Shown: positions 25,815 through 35,753, numbered from the stretch's first letter. The stretch: 64,000 nt of DNA from Leptolyngbya iicbica LK (GCF_004212215.1 NZ_QVFV01000001.1:878814-942813); one strand, 5' to 3'. Numbers and translations are program-made. The notes: generated from the letters alone by a model not told the origin.

Positions 25815-26048
25815 ATGTTTCAACCGCCCGCCGGAGCCGTGCAGACCGCTCCTCAGTTCAACCTGCCTTCCTTTAATCAAGAAGCCGTACGCCATATTTT
25901 GCTCGGTGACTATGGCGCCATTGTTGACAGCATCAATCGTATGACCGTGCTCGGCTACTGCGAAAGACTCGCCTGGAGCGAACCGCTGCCCACCGGACGG
26001 CATGGTGAATACATAAGCGTTATGACCCGCAAACGCACCCTGTCATAA
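25815..26048 (+). CDS. Small hypothetical protein, 77 aa
   Basis: No known family. The product is mostly polar, with FNQEAVRHILLGDYGAIVDSINRMTVLGYCERLAWSEPLPTGRHGEYISVMTRKR. It has no membrane segment or signal peptide. The well-placed GGAG 9 nt before ATG 25815 and a protein-like composition argue that it is real. It stands alone between the aminopeptidase and the DUF1350 gene. The ribosome-binding site is partly enclosed in a hairpin. Confidence 0.7.
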   Translation: MFQPPAGAVQTAPQFNLPSFNQEAVRHILLGDYGAIVDSINRMTVLGYCERLAWSEPLPTGRHGEYISVMTRKRTLS

Positions 26049-26163
26049 CAGGGCCACCGCTAGCCTCAGTTGTGTTAGTCACAAGAGCCTCTCGGTTTAA
26101 CAGCGATCGCCATACCAGGGGCTCGCCCTCGCCAGCCAATTTGCGCCACACTAGAGCAGGAAT

Positions 26164-26982
26164 ATGAACGGAGCGATCGCGATGGCATGGCGTGAGGTAT
26201 CGGGCAACTGGCTATATGTGCCACAGAGTCCCCGAGCCATCATTCACTTTTTGGGCGGGGCCTTTGTGGCGGCGGCCCCGAATGTCACTTACAAGCTGTT
26301 GCTAGAGGCTTTGGGTCAGCGGGGCTACGTGATTGTAGCCACCCCATTCATCAACACCTTTGACCACAAAGCGATCGCTCACGAAGTGCTCGTCACCTTT
26401 GACCAAGCCCGGTACTATCTCGAAAATCGCGTCATTCTCAAACGGCTACCCATTTATGGCCTGGGCCACAGCATGGGTTGCAAAGTCCATCTGCTCATCA
26501 ACAGCCTGTACGAAGTCGAGCGGGCCGGCAACATGTTCATGGCCTTCAATAACTTTTCAGCACGGCGATCGATTCCCTTGCTCGACCAAATGATGGCCTT
26601 CACCCCGGTCAAAGAGGCCATGACCTCGATGGAATTCACCCCCTCGCCCGAGGAAACCCTGGATTTAATTGACCGCTACTATCCCGTCGAACGCAATCTC
26701 CTGATCAAGTTCCGCAAAGACGACCTGGATCAGACTCGACCTCTGCATGAGGTGCTGTATCACCACTTTGCGGAACTGACGACAGTGCAAATTTTGCCCG
26801 GTACTCACACCACCCCCATGGCCCAAGATCTCTCCTGGCAACCAGGCCAGCAATTCAGCGCGCTGGATGCGATCGGGCAGTTCGTCAAACAAGAATTCAC
26901 CCGCGACCTGCGGCAGCTCGAAGACGCTCTGTTGATGTGGCTGAATCCCCTTGGTGCCATGCGATCGCGCCGCGATCGCTAA
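26164..26982 (+). CDS. DUF1350-family alpha/beta-hydrolase-like protein
   Basis: A 272-residue protein of the DUF1350 family found in cyanobacteria and plastids. It begins SGNWLYVPQSPRAIIHFLGGAFVAAAPNVTYKLLLEAL, the family hallmark. It contains GLGHSMGCKVHLL, a G-x-S-x-G nucleophile elbow with Ser in GHSMG, and ends with PGTHTTPMAQDLSW, where the His may complete a triad. A hydrolase or acyl-transfer function on an unknown substrate is plausible. In-frame ATGs at 26164 and 26182 both fit. Confidence 0.88.
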   Translation: MNGAIAMAWREVSGNWLYVPQSPRAIIHFLGGAFVAAAPNVTYKLLLEALGQRGYVIVATPFINTFDHKAIAHEVLVTFDQARYYLENRVILKRLPIYGLGHSMGCKVHLLINSLYEVERAGNMFMAFNNFSARRSIPLLDQMMAFTPVKEAMTSMEFTPSPEETLDLIDRYYPVERNLLIKFRKDDLDQTRPLHEVLYHHFAELTTVQILPGTHTTPMAQDLSWQPGQQFSALDAIGQFVKQEFTRDLRQLEDALLMWLNPLGAMRSRRDR

Positions 26983-27130
26983 CGTTCCAGAAGCGATACG
27001 AGACATTCGCTGCGATCGGCTCGAAAACAGCCGTCAGTCGTATGGAAGCCGCATTCAGGAAAATACCTTGTATTAAATATGACGGAATGGTTCATCCCTT
27101 GCAGGCTGGCGGACAAATTTCGGCATATTA

Positions 27131-27346
27131 GTGAGTCAACTTTCCCCAACTGCCCCGGCATCCCCTAATCATCCTCCCGGTCAGTCTGCGCCGATACCCC
27201 ATGTCGAGGAGACAAGAGTCGATCGCATCACTCTGGAATGTATGCAGATTTATGTACTTTCTCGACAACATTCCGACCCAAATGATGGAAAATTGCAAAA
27301 TATTGAAACCGCTATGCAGCAATATCTTGCATGGTTGTCTCGGTAA
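27131..27346 (+). CDS. Small hypothetical protein, 71 aa (uncertain)
   Basis: Open frame from GTG 27131: a Pro-rich N-terminus (SPTAPASPNHPPGQSAPIP) followed by a helix-like stretch with CMQIYVLSRQHSDPNDGKLQNIETAMQQYLAWLSR. No clear ribosome-binding site and no family. The ordered C-terminal half makes a real short protein possible. Confidence 0.35.
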   Translation: MSQLSPTAPASPNHPPGQSAPIPHVEETRVDRITLECMQIYVLSRQHSDPNDGKLQNIETAMQQYLAWLSR

Positions 27347-27513
27347 AAATCATCGTTGTACGTGATCAAGAACACTAGAATTTCTCTGGGTGGCCGGGAA
27401 ATATACGAGTAGTTCTGAATGTGAGGTGTGGCTCATCGGCTGGGTTATCCCAATTAATCCGGTGCGATTTGCCAGACACCTGCTGCTGTTGCTCCTCATT
27501 CCGGAAAAATTCT

Positions 27514-28305
27514 ATGGCATTTTCTGTTCCCACAGCGGTCACCGAGCAAATCGCGATTCCAGGCATTATTGGCGGCCTGGGGCCGCTCGCCCACATTCAA
27601 TTTGAACAGATTTTATTAGAGCGCAGCTGCCGTCGGGGGGCCACCTGTGACCAAGCCCATCCCGAGTGGATCTTGATGAATGCCACCCAGATTCCCGATC
27701 GCACCAAAAGTATCAAAGGCATTGTTCCTGACTGCACGCCTTACCTGGTGAAATATGGACAAAGATTACAGCGAGCCGGGGCTGATTTTTTGATTGTGAC
27801 GTGCAATACTGCCCACGCCTTTTATCCTCAAGTGCAGGCCCAGCTTGACATTCCCTGGATTCCGCTCATGCAGGCCACTACTCAGGCGATTCGCGAACAG
27901 TTTCCTACCGCCCAAAATGTGGGCATATTAGCGACGGATGGCACATTGCAGACTCAGCTTTATCATCAGAACTTATGCCAGGCAGGCCTTACGCCCATTT
28001 ATCCGGTCGTCGGCTCACCGATGCAGCGGCGGGTAATGCAGTCGATTTATCATCCCCAATGGGGCATCAAAACGACTGGTGCCAAAGTGACCGACCCGGC
28101 ACTAACGGCCCTGGCCCATGCGACCCACTGGCTCAAAGAACAAGGCGCTGACATCGTCATTGCTGGCTGTACTGAGCTGTCGGTGGGGCTCGCTCACATT
28201 GAGTCCCTGTCTTTGCCATGGATTGATCCGTTAACCGCGATCGCCGATATCACCCTTGATTTGGCCCATGGCGATCGCGCTGTCCACTCTTTATTGGCTG
28301 CCTAA
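27514..28305 (+). CDS. Aspartate/glutamate racemase family protein
   Basis: Cofactor-independent racemase expected to interconvert L- and D-aspartate or glutamate. The two catalytic cysteines are in TCNTAHAF and AGCTELSV, and the start IPGIIGGLGPLA is the family's first beta-strand and glycine loop. ATG 27514 (263 aa) gives this standard start; the frame is open 31 codons further upstream without family resemblance. It is followed directly by a solute-binding protein and a dicarboxylate/amino-acid symporter on the same strand, which suggests a shared role in uptake and stereochemical conversion of acidic amino acids. Confidence 0.9.
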   Translation: MAFSVPTAVTEQIAIPGIIGGLGPLAHIQFEQILLERSCRRGATCDQAHPEWILMNATQIPDRTKSIKGIVPDCTPYLVKYGQRLQRAGADFLIVTCNTAHAFYPQVQAQLDIPWIPLMQATTQAIREQFPTAQNVGILATDGTLQTQLYHQNLCQAGLTPIYPVVGSPMQRRVMQSIYHPQWGIKTTGAKVTDPALTALAHATHWLKEQGADIVIAGCTELSVGLAHIESLSLPWIDPLTAIADITLDLAHGDRAVHSLLAA

Positions 28306-28358
28306 TGAGGTGTTGCATCGTGTTTAGCTGCTTTTTTGCCCCCCTACAGCTAGCCTTC

Positions 28359-29330
28359 ATGGCGAGATTATTGAAACGTTGCATAGTTATCAGTGCCTGT
28401 TGTCTGTTGCTCTGGGGCAGTGGCAGCGGGATCATGGCACCATCGGCGATCGCCGCCCAGCAGCCAACCTTGATCGCCCAAACCAATCGCAGCACTACGA
28501 GTAGCGATCGCCCCTCTAGGGAGGCAGCCACCGATGAGGCCAAAAACGGGGCAACAGAAATCACCCTCATGCCCCCCGACATCCAACGCATTATGGATCG
28601 GGGCAAGCTCATCGTCGCCGTGTTGGGCACCAGCAATGCCCCTTTCTTCATGGCTGACGACAACGGCCAAGCGGCCGGACTCGACATCCAATTAGCACAA
28701 GCGCTGGCTGACCAGTTAGGGGTGGATTTAGAACTTAACCGGTCGCCTGATACCTTTAATGCCGTCGTCGATACCGTCTACTATCGCGGGGCTGACATGG
28801 CCATTTCCAAAATTAGCCGCACGATGAAACGGGCCGTGCGCGTGCGCTTTTCTCACCCTTACCTCACCATGCGTCAGGGGTTATTGATTAACCGCTTATT
28901 ACTGGCCCAGCAAACCAATAGCGACAACGTCATTGAAACCATTCGCGAATTGACGGGTGATGTTGGCGTGATTAAAGGGTCATCTTATGTTGGCTTTTTG
29001 CAGCAAAAATTTCCTCAAGCCACCATTGTGGAGCTCGAATCATGGGAAGACATTGTGACTGCCGTGAGCCAAGGGGAAATTTTGGCGGGCTACCGCGATG
29101 AGTTGGAAATCAAAAAGGTCGTCAAAACGAAACCGGATGCGGCCCTACAGCTTAAGACAGCCGTTCTTACAGATACTCAAGATGCACTCGCCATGGTCTT
29201 TCCATGGGAAAGCACCCACCTGCTGGCATTCGCGGATCAGTACCTCGACACCCTGGATGCAGAATACACCGTCGATAGCATTTTGGAAGAATTTGCCAGT
29301 TATCTGCAAACGCAGCCACTCACGCCCTAA
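28359..29330 (+). CDS. Periplasmic solute-binding protein (SBP_bac_3 type)
   Basis: A signal peptide (LLKRCIVISACCLLLWGSGSG...AIAAQ) is followed by a family 3 solute-binding domain: RGKLIVAVLGTSNAPFF, AGLDIQLAQALADQLGV, ADMAISKISRTMKRAVRVRFSHPY, VIKGSSYVGFLQQKFP, GEILAGYRDELEIKK. Such domains bind polar or acidic amino acids. ATG 28359 places the signal peptide normally; an earlier ATG at 28305 overlaps the racemase stop. No ABC permease or ATPase gene is adjacent; instead a secondary symporter follows. Confidence 0.88.
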   Translation: MARLLKRCIVISACCLLLWGSGSGIMAPSAIAAQQPTLIAQTNRSTTSSDRPSREAATDEAKNGATEITLMPPDIQRIMDRGKLIVAVLGTSNAPFFMADDNGQAAGLDIQLAQALADQLGVDLELNRSPDTFNAVVDTVYYRGADMAISKISRTMKRAVRVRFSHPYLTMRQGLLINRLLLAQQTNSDNVIETIRELTGDVGVIKGSSYVGFLQQKFPQATIVELESWEDIVTAVSQGEILAGYRDELEIKKVVKTKPDAALQLKTAVLTDTQDALAMVFPWESTHLLAFADQYLDTLDAEYTVDSILEEFASYLQTQPLTP

Positions 29331-29350
29331 TCACTGCCACATTGCCTAGC

Positions 29351-29376
29351 CGACCACCGACCTGCACTGGTGGTCG
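29351..29376. promoter_or_regulatory. Intergenic hairpin between binding protein and symporter
   Basis: CGACCACC (29351-29358) pairs with GGTGGTCG (29369-29376) around a 10-nt loop. No T-run follows, so it is more likely an mRNA processing or stability element than a terminator. Confidence 0.4.
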
Positions 29377-29419
29377 CCCCTGATCGTTGCCCCAAACCAT
29401 CGTTGGACATCTCACTGCC

Positions 29420-30748
29420 ATGACGACTTATCTGAAAAAAAGCCGACTGCCAAACATTTCGCTGGAATGGTTAAGGAGTCCTTGGTGCATTTTGGTGAGT
29501 GTCGTTTTAGGGGTTTACCTTGGCACCTCACTGCCTGCCGTGGCAGAAGCGATCGCCCCTATTGGCAACCTTTATCTCGGCTTGCTCAAAATGTGCGTAT
29601 TGCCGATTCTGTTATCGGCCATTTCTAACAGTATTGGGCGATTGATGCAGAGTCATGATGCCAAGCAATATGTGCAGCGCATTTTGATTGTGTTTCCTGT
29701 TGCCATGTTTGGCATGAGTGCGCTGGCCGCCATAGTGGCAATTTTGACGGGCCCAGGGCGTAATCTATCAGCTGCTACATTAGAAAACTTGGGGGGCTTG
29801 GTCAATCAATCCAGCATTGATTTAGAAATGTCACTGACCGGGCCGATTCCGGTGGAAGAGTCGGGCACCAATCTCGCCTCATTTATTCTCAACATGGTGC
29901 CGGAAAATATCTTCCTCGCCTTGAGTGAAGGGCAAACGCTAAAAGTACTCATTTTCGCCATCGTGTTTGGCATTTCTTTGGGTCTGATCAAAAACGCCAA
30001 CACCGAACCGCTATTCAATATTTTGGACAGCATTTACAGTGCCTTTAACCAAGTAATTCACTGGTTGACTTATCTGTTGCCCTTCGGTTTGTGCAGTTTG
30101 CTGGCCGTACAACTCTCACGCATTGGCCTGGATGTCTTGCTTTCAATGGTCAACTTTGTCGTAGTCACCTTGGTGATTTTTGCTGCGGTCTACGTGTTGG
30201 GCACCTTTATCATCAGCTGGCGAGCAAAGCGATCGCTCCTGGCAGTCCTGAGAGCGCAAAAAGATCCGACCATTCTGGCGCTGGCCACAACGAGCAGTCT
30301 GGCTTGCCTTCCTGCCGCGATCACCAGCCTGCACGAGGACCTCAACTTCGATCGCCAAACCACCGACTTGGTGACGCCGCTCTCCATTACTCTCTGCCGC
30401 TTTGGCTCCATCATCTACTTTGCCGCGGCCACGGTATTTGTCGTGCAACTCTATCAAAAACCGCTGGACTTCGGCACCCTGATCATCATCATCGTGGGTT
30501 CCGTGTTTGCGGGCATGGCGACCTCTGGGGTCACGGGCATCTTGACCTTAACCATGCTGGGGCTCGTCCTAGATCCCCTCAAGCTACCGCTAGATGCGGT
30601 CTTGGTACTATTTGTCGCGATCGACCCCATCATCAACCCTTTTAGAACCCTCAGCATCGTGCAAACCGGCATGGCCACAACGGCGATGATTGCCAATATC
30701 CAAACCGAGCCTCGTCCCGAGGGCTCACCCCTTAACCAATCGGCGTAA
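29420..30748 (+). CDS. Dicarboxylate/amino acid:cation symporter (DAACS family)
   Basis: A 442-residue inner-membrane protein with about eight membrane segments and two re-entrant loops, expected to import glutamate/aspartate or C4-dicarboxylates with Na+ or H+. The first loop is ATTSSLACLPAAI, matching the family's SSSAATLP-like hairpin. The later segment IDPIINPFRTLSIVQTGM corresponds to the D-x2-RT-x2-NV-x-GD substrate motif but lacks its NVxGD part, so substrate preference may differ. ATG 29420 is chosen over TTG 29387. It forms a unit with the racemase and the binding protein. Confidence 0.92.
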   Translation: MTTYLKKSRLPNISLEWLRSPWCILVSVVLGVYLGTSLPAVAEAIAPIGNLYLGLLKMCVLPILLSAISNSIGRLMQSHDAKQYVQRILIVFPVAMFGMSALAAIVAILTGPGRNLSAATLENLGGLVNQSSIDLEMSLTGPIPVEESGTNLASFILNMVPENIFLALSEGQTLKVLIFAIVFGISLGLIKNANTEPLFNILDSIYSAFNQVIHWLTYLLPFGLCSLLAVQLSRIGLDVLLSMVNFVVVTLVIFAAVYVLGTFIISWRAKRSLLAVLRAQKDPTILALATTSSLACLPAAITSLHEDLNFDRQTTDLVTPLSITLCRFGSIIYFAAATVFVVQLYQKPLDFGTLIIIIVGSVFAGMATSGVTGILTLTMLGLVLDPLKLPLDAVLVLFVAIDPIINPFRTLSIVQTGMATTAMIANIQTEPRPEGSPLNQSA

Positions 30749-30785
30749 TTTAAGGGACCTGGCTCTCAAGCCTGATCGCGATGAT

Positions 30786-31382
30786 TTAAAGACGGTTGGG
30801 CAAGCCAATTTCACAGTTCATCGCTTCAAAAGCCGCGATCGCCGCTGGATAATATGCGCCCAATGTTGTGGCGGGATCAAGCAACGGGCGCGGGTAGGCA
30901 TATTCGTAAATACCGGGCTGATCTTCATAGATGAAGGTGTTACCTAAGAAATTGCCATCGAGAAGAAAAACGAGATTCGTGGTGGTGTACACCTTGCCCT
31001 CTCGTACCTGTCCTGTGTAAAAATCGCCCTCATCGAGATAAATATCGAGGATACAAACCTGCCCCGGCGTGCTTGAAGGATAAATATAGAGAGATTCTTC
31101 GATTGCGACCCACTCTCCCAAGTAGGGCGCTACCGCTGGATCAACCGCTGCCCAGGCGCGAGCAAATTCAGCCACGATCCACCGCTCTGCCAGAGTGCGG
31201 CGATCGGGATAAAACTCACTCGTCGCTAAGTCTGGCAACCTTTGTCGCATTATTTGTTGCAATTGCTGTTGTTCAACTTCGGTCGGCCAGCGTTCTGACT
31301 GAGCGATCGCAGGGAGCCCGGCTCCAAGCAACAGATAACCGGTGATGCCCAGTCCTGGCAACTTCTTCCAAAACTTCTGCAT
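30786..31382 (-). CDS. Exported hypothetical protein
   Basis: A 198-residue protein with a signal peptide (LPGLGITGYLLLGAGLPAIAQ, ending ~28). The mature part starts with a helical region and ends in a beta-rich segment with IYLDEGDFYTGQVREGKVYTTTNLVFLLDGNFLG and two cysteines. No family is recognised. It converges with the symporter gene 37 bp away. ATG 31382 gives a normal signal peptide. Confidence 0.75.
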   Translation of the reverse strand: MQKFWKKLPGLGITGYLLLGAGLPAIAQSERWPTEVEQQQLQQIMRQRLPDLATSEFYPDRRTLAERWIVAEFARAWAAVDPAVAPYLGEWVAIEESLYIYPSSTPGQVCILDIYLDEGDFYTGQVREGKVYTTTNLVFLLDGNFLGNTFIYEDQPGIYEYAYPRPLLDPATTLGAYYPAAIAAFEAMNCEIGLPNRL

Positions 31383-32133
31383 AATTTTGCCTATCTATTG
31401 CCTCTCTTGTGCTGGTGTACGCCTAATGTGCCGATGTCTTCATTGGAGTTGATACTGATTCCGGACAAATGAGACAGAGCGCTTTATCGGGTCACGAGAC
31501 AAACCGGAAGAATGAGACCGGCGATCGCGAGAACGAGGAGGCAAAGTTGATCACCGACCGCGCTAACCAAGTAGACAAAATATCGGAGACCGGCCAACCA
31601 GTCGGCGTCAACCATTCAGCCAGGGTATAAAAGGGACACGATAAAACATTCCCCACGTAGACTGTCACTTCGCTGGCAATCAGCACAAAGGCGATCGCGG
31701 TCAATCGCGTGAGTTGGTTCGTCACGCCGCAATACAGCAAAAGAGAATGGTCCTCAACCTGATCTCAAGCACCCGGGGATGAAGCACTTTTACCCATGTC
31801 AGCAACAGACCACCATATGTAAGTAGTGGAAATTATGCGCTGCCAACGGGCCATCTATGGCGCTAACGCCAGCTTATAAGCGGTGCACTCAAAGTTAATG
31901 CCACCCTGGCAAAAGAGATTACTGCCATAATTGACGCCACTGAATGAAGGCAACTATGCTCTGATACTTGAGGAAACGTCATCGCCGATAACCGGACTCC
32001 GTCCCCAGCCTGTAGGGCTACCCCCCGGCTGTTGGCAGCGACACTTCATCTTTCGCAAAGTAATCTTCCCCACCTTGTCAAAATGTGAGCTAGGCTTACC
32101 GCTAGTGTAAATTCACTGAAGAGATATTTTTTC
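31383..32133. other. Long intergenic region, possibly with decayed coding remnants
   Basis: 751 bp without a convincing gene. An 82-codon minus-strand frame (31492-31740) has a hydrophobic stretch (LTAIAFVLIASEVTVYVGNVL), but no good ribosome-binding site and no family; it could be a small membrane protein or a remnant. The last ~100 bp must hold the FKBP promoter. Confidence 0.35.
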
Positions 32134-32553
32134 ATGGTAGAAAGTGGCAAAACAGTCAAAGTTCACTACACGGGTAAGTTAAACGACGGCTCGGTCTTTG
32201 ATTCTTCGGAAGGGCGCGAACCATTAGAATTTCAGGTTGGCAGCGGGCAAGTGATTCCCGGTTTTGATACCGCTATTCAGCAAATGGATGTAGGCGCGTC
32301 TCAGACCATCACCATTCCCAGCAACGAGGCTTATGGGGCAGTCCGCGATGAGATGATTGCGGTGGTGCCCCATGCACAATTTCCCGACGGACTCAACCCC
32401 GAAGTGGGGCAAACGCTACAGCTCCAAACTCCCGAGGGCGCGCTACCCGTTCGGGTCACTGCAGTGAAAGATGAAGGCGTGGTCATTGATGGCAATCATC
32501 CCCTAGCGGGCGAAGATTTGACCTTTGACCTGACTTTGGTCGAAGCCGCTTAA
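32134..32553 (+). CDS. FKBP-type peptidyl-prolyl cis-trans isomerase, SlyD-like
   Basis: A 139-residue folding helper that catalyses proline isomerisation. It has the FKBP core VKVHYTGKLNDGSVFDSSEGREPLEFQVG, the GQVIPGFDTAIQQMDVG active-site strand and the SlyD ending IDGNHPLAGEDLTFDLTLVEA, with an insert-in-flap chaperone domain between. The His/Cys-rich metal-binding tail of E. coli SlyD is absent. ATG 32134 gives the standard start. A strong intrinsic terminator follows 45 bp after the stop, so the gene is monocistronic. Confidence 0.95.
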   Translation: MVESGKTVKVHYTGKLNDGSVFDSSEGREPLEFQVGSGQVIPGFDTAIQQMDVGASQTITIPSNEAYGAVRDEMIAVVPHAQFPDGLNPEVGQTLQLQTPEGALPVRVTAVKDEGVVIDGNHPLAGEDLTFDLTLVEAA

Positions 32554-32597
32554 ATCTACCCGGCGAGAGCGATCGCTGTCGATAAGTCACAATTCAG

Positions 32598-32630
32598 CCA
32601 GCGCTATTGCGACGTAATAGCGCTGGTTTT
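32598..32630 (+). terminator. Intrinsic terminator of the FKBP gene
   Basis: CCAGCGCTATT pairs perfectly with AATAGCGCTGG (11 bp) around a 7-nt loop, followed by TTTT. The rest of 32631-32937 shows no gene. Confidence 0.85.
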
Positions 32631-32937
32631 GTGTGCAATTGGGTCGGCCAGAGGAATGGCGATCGCTCCCAATGGCCCTCCAGCAGCCATCCCATGATTT
32701 AGTGCATGTACAGTGCGCCGTCATACAGTAAGGCATCTGCCAAATGTTTCGGCTGCCGTTGGTGGCAGCCACGCTTTAAGCGCTGAGTCCACCCAGCTGA
32801 TGAGGGTGTCGGGCTCTTCACTTTGCGAGCAGGCAATGGCGCTGCACCCAGTTGAGAACGAAAAATCGATGGCATCGTGAAGAGCTCCTTGGGATAGTGA
32901 TGAGATACGAACAGGGACTCGATGAAGATAATCAGCG

Positions 32938-33108
32938 CTATTCAGAAGTCCATTGGCAAATCAAGCGACCGGCTGCTGTCGTGACCCAACGCGCCTGCAA
33001 TGGCCGATTGGCAGGCTTTTCACCATGAAGCGCCACGCCGCCACCGACAGGCATCAATTCTGTTTCGGCTAAACGGTAAAGCTTGATAGGGTTGGGGGTA
33101 CGTTTCAT
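32938..33108 (-). CDS. Small basic hypothetical protein, 56 aa
   Basis: From ATG 33108: NPIKLYRLAETELMPVGGG, then ARWVTTAAGRLICQW near the end. GGAG lies 9 nt upstream. The frame is open to 33399, but the added part looks random. Small cyanobacterial proteins with a RWVTTxxGRLxCxW ending seem familiar to me, but I cannot name a family. It diverges from rarA. Confidence 0.5.
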   Translation of the reverse strand: MKRTPNPIKLYRLAETELMPVGGGVALHGEKPANRPLQARWVTTAAGRLICQWTSE

Positions 33109-33419
33109 GGGGCAAAGCTCCAGAATAGTATTCGGTATTGCTAACCTCAGCCAGAGCACTGGCCTTCCCAACGCGACTCTTGTGTTCTTCATCACAGCTT
33201 CATTTGGTCGCTCATCACTCGGGAGATCCCCAAAAACAAAAATGCTGACCTGTGGTGCATTACGCGACGCGAATGACACCCTACGCATGGGAAATTCCTT
33301 TTCAGAGATCTCTATTAGATCTGGATAGATCTGGAACCAGTGCTCAACCGCTGAGGTGGCTGGCCGACGGCGCTGATAATTTTGGAGTTGGCAACGCATT
33401 TTCGGCTTAATCTATCGGC
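33109..33419. other. Intergenic region upstream of rarA
   Basis: 311 bp between the divergent small gene and rarA. No gene or strong structure seen apart from A/T-rich, promoter-like stretches. Confidence 0.4.
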
Positions 33420-35639
33420 ATGGATCTGTTTGACCACCATCGCGAAACCCAGATTGACGCCGAGGCTCCTTTAGCGGCGCGGCTGCGGCCTCGCACGTTG
33501 GACGAGTTTATTGGTCAGGATGCCGTGGTCGGGCCAGGACGTCTGCTGCGACGGGCGATTCAGGCCGACCAGCTGTCTTCGCTGATCTTTTTTGGGCCGC
33601 CGGGGACGGGGAAAACAACCCTGGCGCGAATCATCGCGAATACAACGAGTGCTCAGTTCATTGCGCTGAATGCCGTGTTGGCGGGAGTGAAAGATATTCG
33701 AGAGGCGATCGCCCAAGCCCAAAACCTGCGCGGTCAATTTGGTCGCCGTACCATTTTGTTTATCGACGAGGTGCATCGCTTTAACAAGGCCCAGCAAGAT
33801 GCGCTATTGCCCTGGGTGGAAAACGGCACGGTCATTCTGATTGGGGCGACGACGGAGAATCCTTTTTTTGAAGTGAACAAGGCGTTGGTCAGCCGATCGC
33901 GGGTCTTTCAGCTGAAATCGTTGGAACGGGATGATCTATATCGGGTGGTGGCGCAAGCTTTGGGCGACCGGGAGCGGGGCTATGGCGATCACTCGGTGCA
34001 GATCGATGAGGACGCGATCGCTCATCTGGTGAATGTGGCCAACGGCGACGCCCGCGCCCTCTTGAATGCACTGGAGTTAGCTGTAGAAACGACCACCCCA
34101 GCCTCCGACGGCAGCATTCACATCACCCTGGCAGTCGCCGAAGAATCGATTCAGCAGCGGGCCGTTCTCTACGACAAAGAAGGCGACGCCCACTTCGACA
34201 CCATCAGCGCCTTCATCAAAAGTCTGCGGGGCTCTGACCCCGATGCGGCACTGTACTGGCTAGCGCGCATGATTTATGCGGGGGAAGACCCGCGCTATAT
34301 TTTTCGGCGGCTGATCATTCTAGCCAGCGAAGATATTGGGTTGGCTGATCCCCAGGCAGTTGCCATTGCCATGAGTTGTGCGGAAGCGTTCGATCGCGTG
34401 GGCATGCCCGAAGGTCGCTATCCCCTCGCCCAGGCGACTTTATATTTAGCGACGGCACCGAAATCCAACAGTGCGATGGCCTTTTTTGACGCGCTATCCG
34501 CAGTGGAAAGGGAGCAGCAACGGGACGTGCCCAATCCGCTGCGCGATCCCAACCGGGATAAAGAGGGCTTTGGGCACGGCAAAGGCTATCTCTATCCCCA
34601 TTCCTATCGCGAGCATTGGGTAGCACAGCAGTATTTGCCTTCGGGCTTGCAGGGGCAGGTGTTTTACCAACCCTCTAATCAGGGATATGAGCGCTCGATT
34701 CAGCAGCAGGTGGTGCGACGACGCGAGGCCCAACTCGCGGCGATGGTGGAAGGCACCAGTACGCCCACGACAGAAGCGCTGACCTACAGCCCGAACGATC
34801 CGGTGCGAGATCGCTGGCTGCAGAGGACCATCAGCCAGACGGGCGAACGATTAGGCCAGGTGCGCGATCGCCTGTTTGACGCCCTCGAACCGCAGCGGCA
34901 CCACACGATTTTGGATCTCAATGCCCGCAGCGGTTTGCTGACCTGGGAAGCCGTGCGACAAGTCCCGGAAGGCGGCGTCTACAGCCGAGCGGTAACGGCG
35001 CAGGATTTAGCGGCGTTAACGGAGCAAGCCAGCTTTTTGCCAGAACTGTCTCGGCCCATCATTTTTCAGGCTGAATTGCGGACGTTGTCGGCTCAACTCC
35101 GCCAGATGGCTCCTGGGATTCAGTTCGATCGCATCATCGGGCGCAATGTGTTTGGCACAATCGCCCCGACGTCAGAATTGATTGCAGCGATCGTCGCGGG
35201 ACTGCATCCCTCGGGTCGGTTCGCCCTGGCCGAGACCCTTCCCCGCGACAGTCAACGGCTCTGGCAACTGGTGGCAGCCGACAAATTGCCGGAATCCCTG
35301 CATGAGCACTGGCAACAGGCCGAAGAACACCTCTATACCGATGACACCGAGCCCCGCTTTGCCTGGACAGCTGAGAAGCTGGTGCAGCAGTTAGAAGCGG
35401 CTGGCATGACCGTCAGTTGGACTCAAGAAACCGTCCAAAGTGACTTATTGATTAGCGAGCAGTTATGCGATCGCTGGTTTGACTTGCGCAACCCCACCAG
35501 TTACGGCACTAAACTCGCGGCGACTTTAAACGCTGAAGAGCTGCCAGCGATTGAGTCTGCCCTACGCCGCCAAGTCCAAAATCAAACCGTGAGTTGGCAA
35601 TCGACTCAACTCTTGCTCACGGGCCATCCGACCCACTGA
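33420..35639 (+). CDS. rarA: RarA/MgsA AAA+ ATPase fused to a methyltransferase-like domain
   Basis: Replication-associated recombination ATPase acting at stalled forks and ssDNA gaps, here 739 residues against ~440 for plain RarA. Residues ~1-440 are Rar[13 protein letters not shown], Walker A GPPGTGKT (~59), Walker [10 protein letters not shown], sensor [11 protein letters not shown], and the C-terminal MgsA part ([43 protein letters not shown]). Residues ~470-739 form a second domain with [18 protein letters not shown] and a Rossmann-like strand order, resembling a SAM-dependent methyltransferase, perhaps inactive. This fusion appears to be usual in cyanobacteria. ATG 33420 is the standard start. 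Confidence 0.92.
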   Translation: MDLFDHHRETQIDAEAPLAARLRPRTLDEFIGQDAVVGPGRLLRRAIQADQLSSLIFFGPPGTGKTTLARIIANTTSAQFIALNAVLAGVKDIREAIAQAQNLRGQFGRRTILFIDEVHRFNKAQQDALLPWVENGTVILIGATTENPFFEVNKALVSRSRVFQLKSLERDDLYRVVAQALGDRERGYGDHSVQIDEDAIAHLVNVANGDARALLNALELAVETTTPASDGSIHITLAVAEESIQQRAVLYDKEGDAHFDTISAFIKSLRGSDPDAALYWLARMIYAGEDPRYIFRRLIILASEDIGLADPQAVAIAMSCAEAFDRVGMPEGRYPLAQATLYLATAPKSNSAMAFFDALSAVEREQQRDVPNPLRDPNRDKEGFGHGKGYLYPHSYREHWVAQQYLPSGLQGQVFYQPSNQGYERSIQQQVVRRREAQLAAMVEGTSTPTTEALTYSPNDPVRDRWLQRTISQTGERLGQVRDRLFDALEPQRHHTILDLNARSGLLTWEAVRQVPEGGVYSRAVTAQDLAALTEQASFLPELSRPIIFQAELRTLSAQLRQMAPGIQFDRIIGRNVFGTIAPTSELIAAIVAGLHPSGRFALAETLPRDSQRLWQLVAADKLPESLHEHWQQAEEHLYTDDTEPRFAWTAEKLVQQLEAAGMTVSWTQETVQSDLLISEQLCDRWFDLRNPTSYGTKLAATLNAEELPAIESALRRQVQNQTVSWQSTQLLLTGHPTH

Positions 35640-35753
35640 GCACCACTACCGGCGATCGCGAGCAGTCGTTGCCATCCCTGTCTGTCCCAAGCAACTGATG
35701 TAGACGAGACGTGGGGTGACGACAGAACGGGCAACCGCAGATTTTAAGCAGCT

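Noticed and set aside
31492-31740. 82-codon frame with a hydrophobic stretch
   Set aside because: No ribosome-binding site, no family, and the surrounding 750 bp looks non-coding; left as a possible remnant.
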